Source of the DNA: Bacteroidales bacterium
Lineage (GTDB): Bacteria > Bacteroidota > Bacteroidia > Bacteroidales > Muribaculaceae
DNA: 64,000 nt
Assembly: GCA_014800795.1 (NCBI GenBank)
Contig: JAAVFL010000054.1
Span: forward strand, 22,910 to 86,909
Reading direction: 5' to 3'
The notes beneath the pieces were generated by a model. The model saw only the letters and a list, made by a program, of their open reading frames with translations. It did no database searches and was not told where the DNA came from. Made by a program: the position numbers and the translations under genes. How positions within the stretch are numbered: position 1 is the first letter of the stretch; every line of letters starts with the position of its first letter. Positions 1-9,829 of the stretch are shown here, piece by piece.

Positions 1-1
1 T

Positions 2-265
2 GATGAGCTCGCCAACTCAAAGTGCATGGAATTCAGCGAACTTCTCGATGAAATCGAGGCGATAGTATATTCCGGAACAAAAATCAACATCGATTACTTC
101 ATCAATGAAGTAATCGACGACGATCATCAGGAAGATATTTTCGACTACTTCAAGGAAGCGGAATCCGACTCACTTGAAGATGCGATTCAGGAACTCGGAT
201 CGGCATATTCCGAAGATGAGATACGCCTCATGCGCATCAAATTCCTTTCTGAACTCGGCAACTGA
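2..265 (+). CDS. recQ: RecQ-type ATP-dependent DNA helicase, C-terminal end only (partial)
   Basis: The reading frame is open to the left edge (the first codons read DELANSKC), so the start lies outside the window and only about 87 C-terminal residues are visible. The segment has the acidic, helical tail that I recognise from Bacteroidetes RecQ helicases: a stretch around SGTKINIDYFI followed by DDDHQEDIFDYF and a final EDEIRLMRIKFL. RecQ unwinds DNA 3'-5' in recombination and repair. The helicase core and zinc region are not in the window, so the call rests on resemblance of this tail alone. The ATG at 26 lies inside the protein and is not its start. Confidence 0.7.
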   Translation, partial: DELANSKCMEFSELLDEIEAIVYSGTKINIDYFINEVIDDDHQEDIFDYFKEAESDSLEDAIQELGSAYSEDEIRLMRIKFLSELGN

Positions 266-401
266 CATCGGACGCTACAGCCAAGTATCGACATAATTCC
301 AATTGCCACAGCTCCCCGCGGCAACCCGGCGGAAGCTGTAATAGTTAAGGATACGGTGGGAATGAAGATGATTCACATGCGGTTATCCAAAAAAATATTC
401 G

Positions 402-409
402 TACCTTTG
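402..409 (+). promoter_or_regulatory. Candidate promoter -7 box for the ABC-F gene
   Basis: TACCTTTG matches the Bacteroidetes -7 consensus TAnnTTTG. No clear TTTG lies about 20 bases upstream. Transcription would begin near 416, giving a leader of about 57 bases to the ATG at 473 but only about 18 to the ATG at 434. Confidence 0.45.
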
Positions 410-412
410 TAG

Positions 413-2092
<1,680 letters not shown>

Positions 2093-2123
2093 CGGATTTA
2101 CTCCTATAATATATATTACTGAA

Positions 2124-2417
2124 ATGGTAAAACATGTCGTAGTTTTCAAATTCACAGGCACTCCCGAAGAGCGCCTTGACGTAGCAACCCGTTTCCGGGA
2201 AGCACTCCTCGCTCTCCCGGCTCAGATACCGGTTTTGGAAAGTATGGAGGCCGGAATCAATTCCAATCCATCGGAAACATGGGATCTTACCCTCACAGCT
2301 GTAGTGCCTGCCATGGCAGATGTAGACGTATATGCCAAACATCCGGCCCACGTGGCGGCTGCCGGCATTATAACCGGCCACACCGCCGGGCGTGCCTGCG
2401 TTGACTACGAATTCTGA
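2124..2417 (+). CDS. Dabb (stress-responsive alpha/beta barrel) domain protein
   Basis: Protein of 97 residues starting MVKHVVVFKF, the typical first strand of the Dabb fold (dimeric alpha/beta barrel). The segments DLTLTAVVPAMADVDVYAKHPAHV and the end VDYEF also fit the family. Members are small cytosolic proteins whose biochemical role is mostly unknown; some bind or cyclise hydrophobic substrates. The ATG at 2124 is chosen because the frame upstream overlaps the end of the ABC-F gene and looks non-coding. It lies 31 bases after that gene and 37 before purL, so the three may share a transcript. Confidence 0.8.
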   Translation: MVKHVVVFKFTGTPEERLDVATRFREALLALPAQIPVLESMEAGINSNPSETWDLTLTAVVPAMADVDVYAKHPAHVAAAGIITGHTAGRACVDYEF

Positions 2418-2454
2418 CCAACGAATTAACCACCCCAACTTATACTTCCCCTTC

Positions 2455-5400
2455 ATGGTTCAATTTTTCAAGAAAGGAAGTTCAACATTCTACGCCGTTG
2501 AAACTGACCATCGCCTCGATCAGAGCGAAAAAGAGAAATTAATGTGGGCATTCTCCGGAGCAAAGCCCCTTGCAGCCACCTCAGTTAAAGGCAGCTTCGT
2601 GGGGCCGCGCCGCGAAATGATCACTCCCTGGAGTACCAATGCCGTTGAAATAGCTCAGAACATGGGACTTACCGGTATCACTCGCATAGAGGAATTCACC
2701 CGTGTGCCCGATGGCGAAGAGCCTCACTTCGATAAGATGCTCTCACGCCACTACGACGGTCTGAACAGCCGCGTATTCACACTCGACCGCAAACCGGAGC
2801 CGATTGTGAAAATCGACGATATCCACACATACAACCAACAGGAAGGTCTCGCACTAAGCCCTGAGGAGGAAGCATATCTGACCGGCCTGAGCAAAAAGCT
2901 CGGCCGCCCGCTGACAGACTCTGAGGTTTTCGGTTTCTCACAGGTAAACTCCGAACACTGCCGCCACAAAATATTCAACGGCACATTTATAATTGACGGA
3001 GAAGAAAAACCCACCTCACTGTTCAAGCTCATCAAACGTACATCGAGCGAGAACCCCAACGGTCTGGTAAGCGCTTACAAAGACAATGTAGCATTCATCG
3101 ACGGTCCCAAAGTCGACCAGTTCTATCCCCGGAATCCCGACCGTCCAGACTACTTCGCCGTAAAAGACCTCGATACAGTAATATCTCTCAAAGCTGAGAC
3201 ACACAACTTCCCCACTACCGTAGAGCCCTTCAACGGGGCTGCAACCGGTACAGGAGGCGAAATCCGCGACCGTCTCGGCGGTGGCAAGGCATCGCTCCCT
3301 ATTGCCGGAACTGCCGTCTACATGACCTCATATCCCCGCATGAGCGAAGCCCATCGCTGGGAACTTATGATGAACCCGCGCGTATGGCTCTATCAGACAC
3401 CCGCAGAAATACTGATCAAGGCATCCAACGGCGCTTCTGACTTCGGAAACAAGTTCGGCCAACCGCTGATCTGTGGCTCGCTTCTAACATTCGAACATGA
3501 TGAAAACGGACGCATGTATGCCTACGACAAGGTTATCATGCTCGCCGGGGGCGTCGGATACGCAGCCAAAAAAGACGCGATAAAAGGGACACCCGTAGCT
3601 GGTGAAAAGGTTGTCGTTATGGGTGGTGACAACTACCGCATCGGTATGGGTGGAGGCGCCGTCAGCTCCGTAGAAACCGGACAATATGCAAATGCCATCG
3701 AACTCAATGCCGTACAGCGAGCAAATCCAGAAATGCAGAAACGCGTTTCCAACGTAATACGCGCCCTTGCCGAGGGAGACAACAACCCCGTCGTATCAAT
3801 CCACGACCATGGAGCAGGCGGCCATCTCAACGCACTTTCCGAACTCGTTGAGGAAACCGGCGGCCACATCGACCTCGACGCACTCCCTGTAGGCGACAAA
3901 ACTCTTTCCGCAAAAGAAATCGTGGGCAACGAAAGCCAGGAACGAATGGGCATGGTAATCGACGCCAAAGATATACCATACGTAGAGCGTGTTGCTCAGC
4001 GCGAACGTGCTCCCATGTATGTAGTCGGTGAAACCACCGGCGACCATAAATTTGTATTCTCCGACAAGAAAGGACACAAGCCGATCGATCTTGAGATGGC
4101 CGATATGTTCGGCAACTCTCCCAAGACAGTGATGCGCGACAACACTGTTGAAACCACATATAAGGCACCTGAATATGATGTGACAAAACTCGCCGATTAT
4201 GTGCGCGACGTACTTTCACTCGAAGCAGTAGCCTGCAAGGATTGGCTCACTAACAAAGTAGACCGCTCTGTGACCGGCCGTGTTGCCCGCCAGCAGTGTC
4301 AAGGCGAAATACAGCTTCCGCTCAGCGACTGCGGTGTCGTAGCACTCGACTATACCGGACATTCCGGCATCGCGACATCCATCGGCCATGCTCCCCAGGT
4401 TGCACTTGCCGACAGTGCCAAAGGTTCGGTAATGGCGATAGCGGAAGCACTCACCAATATCGTTGGCGCTCCGCTTAAAGACGGTTTGAAAAGCATAAGC
4501 CTCAGTGCCAACTGGATGTGGCCGTGCAAAAACACAGGCGAAGACGCAGCCCTGTACCGCGCTGTCGAAGCATGCTCCGACTTCGCTGTAGCGCTCGGCA
4601 TAAACATCCCCACCGGCAAGGATTCACTCTCCATGACCCAGAAATATGGCGATGACAAAGTATTCGCCCCCGGTACAGTAATCATATCTGCCGCAGGAGA
4701 AACTACCGATGTGCGCCGCACTGTCACCCCCGTACTTCAAAAACGTGCCAAATCAGAACTTTACTACATCGACTTCTCAGCCGATCAACTGCGCCTCGGA
4801 GGTTCTGCCTTTGCCCAGACACTTAATACCATCGGTTCGGACGCACCGACTGTAACGGATCCCGACTATTTCAAGCGTGCATTCGCAGCCGTGCAGAGCC
4901 TGGTTAAAAACAACCGCGTTCTCGCTATGCACGACGTTTCCGCAGGAGGTCTTGTGACCACACTGCTTGAAATGGTATTTGCAAATACAGATGGCGGTCT
5001 GGCCATAACAACAGAAGGATTTACCGTAAACGGCGAAAACGATCTTATCAAGATTCTCTTCGCTGAGAATCCGGCTCTTGTCATACAGGTTGACGATGCA
5101 AAACGTCCCGTTGTCGAGAAAACTCTTGCCGATGCCGGCGTACGCTTCTGCCATCTCGGCCGTCCGCAAACCGAGCGCGTTCTTCTGCTCGAACATGATG
5201 GAACCGAACGCCTTCTCGGAATCGACCACCTGCGCGACGCATGGTTCGAACCATCATATCTGCTCGACCGCATACAGAGCGGCGCCGAATGCGCGGCCAT
5301 GCGATTCGAGAACTACAAAAAGCAACCCCTGCGCTATGCGATTCCCGCCTCGTTCGATGGCTCGCTCGAATCGCGCGGCATAGCTTTCCGACGCGACATA

Positions 5401-6180
5401 ATGACCGGTGTAAAAGCTGCCATTATCCGTGAAAAGGGGGTGAACGGCGACCGTGAAATGGCATATTCACTCTATCTTGCCGGTTTCGATGTGAAGGATG
5501 TCCACATGACCGACCTTATGAGCGGACGCGAGACACTCGACGATATCAACATGATTGTGTTCTGCGGTGGATTCTCGAACTCCGATGTACTCGGTTCCGC
5601 CAAAGGATGGGCAAGCGGATTCCGCTGGAACGAAACTGCGAAAGAGACACTTCGACGTTTCTACAATCGCCCAGACACACTCAGCCTCGGTATCTGCAAC
5701 GGATGCCAGCTCATGATTGAACTCGGCCTGCTCAACGGAACCGTAACAGAAGACGACGGTACAGGTGTCAACCGTCCGCGCATGGACCATAACATAAGCC
5801 ATAAATTCGAATCGCAGTTCGTTGGCCTTAACATACCGCAGACCAACAACATAATGCTCGCGCCTCTTGCCGGAATGAAGCTCGGCATATGGGTAGCTCA
5901 CGGTGAAGGACGATTCATGCTCCCCAGTAGCCTCAAAAACTACAACATCGCAGCCCGATACAACTATACGGCTTATCCGGCTAACCCCAACGGTTCGCGC
6001 GGTGCAGTAGCTGCACTCAGCTCTCCCGACGGACGCCATCTGGCCATGATGCCTCATCTTGAGCGTGCCATCTTCCCATGGCAGTGCGGCTACTACCCCG
6101 CCAACCGCCGCAAGGATACAGTTACCCCCTGGATCGACGCTTTCATTGCAGCTCGCAAATGGATTGAAAATAATAAATAA
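2455..6180 (+). CDS. purL: Phosphoribosylformylglycinamidine synthase, single-chain form
   Basis: Protein of 1241 residues, matching the large one-chain PurL. It converts FGAR, glutamine and ATP to FGAM in de novo purine synthesis. In order: a PurS-like N-terminal part, a linker with QVNSEHCRHKIF, the first AIRS-type synthase domain with AETHNFPTTVEPFNGAATG and GGEIRDR, a second synthase-like half (about 620-950), and a C-terminal class I glutamine amidotransferase. The amidotransferase shows its nucleophile Cys in LGICNGCQLM and its His/Glu pair in AHGEGRF. The start at 2455 (MVQFFKKG) is preferred over one at 2392 because the longer form overlaps the Dabb gene. A strong hairpin follows directly. 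Confidence 0.96.
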   Translation: MVQFFKKGSSTFYAVETDHRLDQSEKEKLMWAFSGAKPLAATSVKGSFVGPRREMITPWSTNAVEIAQNMGLTGITRIEEFTRVPDGEEPHFDKMLSRHYDGLNSRVFTLDRKPEPIVKIDDIHTYNQQEGLALSPEEEAYLTGLSKKLGRPLTDSEVFGFSQVNSEHCRHKIFNGTFIIDGEEKPTSLFKLIKRTSSENPNGLVSAYKDNVAFIDGPKVDQFYPRNPDRPDYFAVKDLDTVISLKAETHNFPTTVEPFNGAATGTGGEIRDRLGGGKASLPIAGTAVYMTSYPRMSEAHRWELMMNPRVWLYQTPAEILIKASNGASDFGNKFGQPLICGSLLTFEHDENGRMYAYDKVIMLAGGVGYAAKKDAIKGTPVAGEKVVVMGGDNYRIGMGGGAVSSVETGQYANAIELNAVQRANPEMQKRVSNVIRALAEGDNNPVVSIHDHGAGGHLNALSELVEETGGHIDLDALPVGDKTLSAKEIVGNESQERMGMVIDAKDIPYVERVAQRERAPMYVVGETTGDHKFVFSDKKGHKPIDLEMADMFGNSPKTVMRDNTVETTYKAPEYDVTKLADYVRDVLSLEAVACKDWLTNKVDRSVTGRVARQQCQGEIQLPLSDCGVVALDYTGHSGIATSIGHAPQVALADSAKGSVMAIAEALTNIVGAPLKDGLKSISLSANWMWPCKNTGEDAALYRAVEACSDFAVALGINIPTGKDSLSMTQKYGDDKVFAPGTVIISAAGETTDVRRTVTPVLQKRAKSELYYIDFSADQLRLGGSAFAQTLNTIGSDAPTVTDPDYFKRAFAAVQSLVKNNRVLAMHDVSAGGLVTTLLEMVFANTDGGLAITTEGFTVNGENDLIKILFAENPALVIQVDDAKRPVVEKTLADAGVRFCHLGRPQTERVLLLEHDGTERLLGIDHLRDAWFEPSYLLDRIQSGAECAAMRFENYKKQPLRYAIPASFDGSLESRGIAFRRDIMTGVKAAIIREKGVNGDREMAYSLYLAGFDVKDVHMTDLMSGRETLDDINMIVFCGGFSNSDVLGSAKGWASGFRWNETAKETLRRFYNRPDTLSLGICNGCQLMIELGLLNGTVTEDDGTGVNRPRMDHNISHKFESQFVGLNIPQTNNIMLAPLAGMKLGIWVAHGEGRFMLPSSLKNYNIAARYNYTAYPANPNGSRGAVAALSSPDGRHLAMMPHLERAIFPWQCGYYPANRRKDTVTPWIDAFIAARKWIENNK

Positions 6181-6185
6181 TACAT

Positions 6186-6254
6186 ACAACACTATATAAT
6201 AATAGAGGCAAGCAGCTCACAAGGCTGCTTGCCTCTATTATTATATAGTGTTGT
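6186..6254 (+). terminator. 31-bp perfect inverted repeat after purL, probable terminator
   Basis: Arms 6186-6216 and 6224-6254 are perfectly complementary around a 7-base loop. The GC-rich core (GAGGCAAGCAGC) lies near the loop and the outer 19 or so pairs are mostly A/T. The descending side after the core is T-rich (TATTATTATATAG), which could serve as the release tract. It starts 6 bases after the purL stop codon. Confidence 0.75.
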
Positions 6255-6358
6255 CAAAAAAATATTTCAGAATCATGAAATCGAGTAATCATTTCACCCC
6301 GATCATACATAGCGATATTTCTGACTGACTTATTTGAAATCTTTTCTCCTGAAAAAGC

Positions 6359-6407
6359 ATTCGCCCCTTAAGCGACACCACAACCGGATGAAGCGTACGG
6401 GGCGAAT
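6359..6407 (-). terminator. Probable terminator of the tricorn-like protease gene
   Basis: Nine-base arms (6359-6367 and 6399-6407) enclose a 31-base loop. Read on the minus strand, the stem is followed by GCTTTTTCAG, a short T-run. It lies 25 bases beyond the protease stop codon. Confidence 0.5.
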
Positions 6408-6431
6408 TGATATGAATGTATCGGGAGCGAC

Positions 6432-9400
6432 TTACTTGTGCTGTGATGACAGTTGATTCATAAGCGTTTCTACAGCGGCACGGATCTGGAGATCATTACC
6501 ACTTACGATTTCCGCCGGAGTATTGTATACCTCTACATCCGGCTTGAGTTCCTGATTTTCAAGAACATTGCCCTTCATATCGACGGAAGTTACCTGCGGA
6601 ATACCGAACACTATCGAAGGATCTATCTGAGTTTCCCACCATACGGCAGTCATCGTTCCGGGAACCGGAGCGCCGACAATCGGACCTATACCGAGCGCCT
6701 GATATGTATACGGAGTTCCGTGCGCATCAGAATAATTAGCTTCGTTGACAAGCATTGCCGATGGTTTTGTCCACTGCGAGAATGGCTCTGAACCGATATA
6801 CTTGCCTCTGGGCATGAAACGCACATACTCCTTTCCGCTAAGAAGCTGAGCCACATCATTGTGGAGCCATCCGCCACCGTTGAAACGTGTGTCTACAATC
6901 ACTGCATCGCAGTTACGGTACTTTCCAAGTATTCGGTCGTATGCTGTACGGAAACTCGGACTGTTCATTCCCTGAATGTGAGTATATCCGATCCGGCCCC
7001 CCGACAAACTGTCGACCAGCGCTTCGTTACGTTCTACCCAAAGCTGATATATAATATCCTTCTCAGTGCCTGCCGATATCGGTTTAACCTCTTTTGTCAC
7101 AGGCTTCCCCTTGCCTTTCTTCTTGACCGACAAAAGGGTTTTACGTCCTTCTTTACCATCGAGCAACGGATAATAATCTTTTCCCGCTTCAATTGGCATC
7201 CCATCGATTGCCACAATAACATCACCGGCCTCTATATCGACATTTTTCGACGACAGCGGTCCACGGGGCAGCACCTCGGCAATCTTAAGTCCGTCGCCCT
7301 TATACGACCGATCGTAGTATGCTCCAAGAGTGGCAGTCTGCAAAGCTCCACCACCCATGCCGGCGCTGGCACCCGTATGCGATGCGTTGAGCTCACCGAG
7401 AAGCTCGCTCAGCATAATAGCAAAGTCGGCATTGTTGGTGATATACGGCAGGAAGCTGCGGTAATTTTCACCGAATCCCTCCCAGTCGATACCGTGAATA
7501 TTCTCATCGTAGAACTTATCCTTCACCTGGCGCCATGCGTGATCGTATATATATTCGCGTTCGAGCGAAGAATGGCGGTCGTATGGAGCAACAAATTCAA
7601 TACGTTCTACTCCGCCATTTGCAAGATTAATCTTGTTTATATCACCCTGCATCATATAAATATTCTCACCCTTGCGATCCGGAATAAATCCTCCGCCACG
7701 TCCGGCACCGAACACATTGGTTGAATTGTTACGGAGATCCCTCACATAAAGATTGGAATTACCTTCAGTAGCAGATGCGACATAGAAAAGTTTCCGCCCC
7801 TTGGGTTCAAGGAAATGCGCACCGGTTTTCGACGAGTTGGAGGTCAGACGCCGGGTGCGGTACTGACGGTTTTCGAGATCGAACTTCAGAGGTTTCACCT
7901 TCTCTTTCTTTTCCTTTTCCTCTTTCTTCTTATCATCGTCATCCTTATCATCCTCTCCCTTGGCTTTCTCGGCGAGTTTTTCCTCCTCTTCGCTCATATT
8001 GAACTCATCCCATGCCTCGGGATCAAGTACCATGATCATCACATCGGCTTCGTTGCCCCAGCTGCCATGGCTCTTCATACCATATTTAGCGGTCTGATAA
8101 GTGACGGCTTTCCCGCCGAGAGCCCACTGACCTCCCCAGTTGGAATAACCGCTCTCGGTAAGGTTTACTACGGTCTTACCATCCTCGCTTACAAGCGCTA
8201 TATCGGAGTTGTTCCATCCGCCCACACCGATATAATCGACAAGGAACCACTTGCTGTCGGGACTCCATTCATACGACACATCGCCATCGGTATAAGAGTA
8301 GTTGAACTTACCGTCGAGAACGGTATGCACTTTCTTATTGTCCACATCTATCACACGAAGTTCTGTGCGATCTTCAAGAAAAGCCACCTTCTTGCCATCC
8401 GGACTGAACTCAGGCTGCTGCGCAGGTTTGTCGCCCCGATACAGCAGCTCCTCCTCTATTTCAACCGCGTAGGGGAACGTTTTATCTTTATTCTCCTTGT
8501 TGTCTTTGATCTTGGCTATGAAAATCTGCCATATCCCGTCACGGTCAGAATCATAAACCAGCGAACGACCGTCGGGAGCAAACGAAACCGTGCGTTCCTG
8601 CGCCGGTGTATCGGTAATTCTACGTGTTGTCTTATATTTGGCGGAGGTAACGTACACATCTCCGCGAAGCACGAAAGCTATCTGCTCACCATCATCAGAC
8701 ACCGCGATATGCGATGCGCCTGAATTGACATAGGTCCGTATATGATCACGATCATACTCATCGGCAACTATCTCCACATTCAGCTTCTCCGGCTGCTGCC
8801 CCGGGATAAGGGTATAGATCTCGCCGTTCCAGCTGAAAGCCAATCTATCTCCATCCGCGCTTGCAGACAGCGAACGCACGGGATGCTTTTTGAAATCCGT
8901 AATCCGCGACGGGGAGGTTCCACCAACCTCGCCGACAAACACATTCAGAGCATCGCCGTCTTCTGCCAGATATGCGTAACGTCGGGCATCGCCTCCGAGC
9001 CATACAGGATTATGCACTGCCGTCTTTCCAAGCAACAGGGGTGTGAAATTACCGTCGTTATACAGATAGATATCACTTGTCCCCGCCGATTTCTCATGCT
9101 TGCGCCATAGATTCTCATAACTCTTGTGGTTCTCGAAAAGCAAAGCACCACCGGGAGCTGCGTCCGCACTGTTGATATGCAACGGGAAATAAAGCTCCGG
9201 ACGGGCACCGGGATGCGCTGCTACAGTATATGTCTGCTGGAAAAACGGATCGTTCAGAGCGTGATGCGAAGGTTCGAGATTTGCTGTGAACAGCAATGTA
9301 CTGTCGTCGAGCCATGCTCTGAGCAGCTCGCCACCGCTATGGGTTGTGATTCGTTCGGGAGTTCCACCCTCGGACGGAACAACAAAAATATCATTAGAGC

Positions 9401-9662
9401 CGTCTCGCAAGCTTACAAAGGCCAGCCGCGTACCATCCGGACTCCAGAGAGGCGTAGTGTCATACCATTGTGTCGAGGTCAGCTGGGTGGCTTTTCCACC
9501 GGTGGAAGGAACGGTATAGACAGAACCTTTATAAGTGAATGCGATGGTCTTACCATCGGGAGATATGGCAGTATTACGCAGCCACAGAGGAGATTCCGCT
9601 GCGGAAGTTCCTCCTATCGCAAGTATGGCTGCCGTCAATGCTCCGGTGAGATGTTGTTTCAT
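6432..9662 (-). CDS. Secreted tricorn-like S41 family protease
   Basis: Protein of 1076 residues with a signal peptide (MKQHLTGALTAAILAIGG, then TSAAES). The N-terminal half is built of beta-propeller-like repeats of the type SPDGKTIAF, SPDGTRLAF and SPDGKKVAF. A lysine/acid-rich low-complexity stretch lies near 7885-7999. A tricorn middle region, a PDZ domain (GDVIVAIDGMPI) and a C-terminal S41 protease domain follow. The probable catalytic residues are the His in GYTHIQGM and the Ser in NYSDAHGTPY. Family members degrade peptides; the signal peptide puts this one in the periplasm or at the surface. The ATG at 9662 is chosen because it opens the signal peptide and sits 48 bases after a promoter box; the frame extends further upstream but across that promoter. 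The gene is monocistronic and divergent from the alpha-galactosidase. Confidence 0.92.
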   Translation of the reverse strand: MKQHLTGALTAAILAIGGTSAAESPLWLRNTAISPDGKTIAFTYKGSVYTVPSTGGKATQLTSTQWYDTTPLWSPDGTRLAFVSLRDGSNDIFVVPSEGGTPERITTHSGGELLRAWLDDSTLLFTANLEPSHHALNDPFFQQTYTVAAHPGARPELYFPLHINSADAAPGGALLFENHKSYENLWRKHEKSAGTSDIYLYNDGNFTPLLLGKTAVHNPVWLGGDARRYAYLAEDGDALNVFVGEVGGTSPSRITDFKKHPVRSLSASADGDRLAFSWNGEIYTLIPGQQPEKLNVEIVADEYDRDHIRTYVNSGASHIAVSDDGEQIAFVLRGDVYVTSAKYKTTRRITDTPAQERTVSFAPDGRSLVYDSDRDGIWQIFIAKIKDNKENKDKTFPYAVEIEEELLYRGDKPAQQPEFSPDGKKVAFLEDRTELRVIDVDNKKVHTVLDGKFNYSYTDGDVSYEWSPDSKWFLVDYIGVGGWNNSDIALVSEDGKTVVNLTESGYSNWGGQWALGGKAVTYQTAKYGMKSHGSWGNEADVMIMVLDPEAWDEFNMSEEEEKLAEKAKGEDDKDDDDKKKEEKEKKEKVKPLKFDLENRQYRTRRLTSNSSKTGAHFLEPKGRKLFYVASATEGNSNLYVRDLRNNSTNVFGAGRGGGFIPDRKGENIYMMQGDINKINLANGGVERIEFVAPYDRHSSLEREYIYDHAWRQVKDKFYDENIHGIDWEGFGENYRSFLPYITNNADFAIMLSELLGELNASHTGASAGMGGGALQTATLGAYYDRSYKGDGLKIAEVLPRGPLSSKNVDIEAGDVIVAIDGMPIEAGKDYYPLLDGKEGRKTLLSVKKKGKGKPVTKEVKPISAGTEKDIIYQLWVERNEALVDSLSGGRIGYTHIQGMNSPSFRTAYDRILGKYRNCDAVIVDTRFNGGGWLHNDVAQLLSGKEYVRFMPRGKYIGSEPFSQWTKPSAMLVNEANYSDAHGTPYTYQALGIGPIVGAPVPGTMTAVWWETQIDPSIVFGIPQVTSVDMKGNVLENQELKPDVEVYNTPAEIVSGNDLQIRAAVETLMNQLSSQHK

Positions 9663-9709
9663 TGGTAATCTGGGATAGGTAATTGTTTTATTTGGACTGA
9701 TAACTTCTA

Positions 9710-9717
9710 CAAAGATA
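9710..9717 (-). promoter_or_regulatory. Promoter -7 box for the tricorn-like protease
   Basis: On the minus strand the site reads TATCTTTG, a match to TAnnTTTG, 48 bases ahead of the chosen start. It is only 23 bases from the divergent box at 9741-9748, so the two promoters must share upstream DNA. No clear -33 TTTG is visible. Confidence 0.5.
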
Positions 9718-9740
9718 CTAATAAAATCCGATTTTTTGAT

Positions 9741-9748
9741 TACCTTTG
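9741..9748 (+). promoter_or_regulatory. Promoter -7 box for the alpha-galactosidase/GH43 pair
   Basis: TACCTTTG matches the Bacteroidetes -7 consensus. It is 81 bases ahead of the alpha-galactosidase start and faces away from the protease promoter. The -33 element is not obvious. Confidence 0.5.
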
Positions 9749-9829
9749 TGCAACTTATTATATTTATGAGGATTAGAGATCTGTTTTCTGCAAGCAGCTT
9801 ATCCGTAACTCGCATTACCTTAAAACGCC

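Noticed and set aside
6861..8723. Two long plus-strand open frames (287 and 302 codons) inside the tricorn-like protease
   Set aside because: They are antisense to a well-supported gene with clear domains; their translations are rich in His, Ile and Phe with no domain pattern. They result from the codon bias of the real gene.
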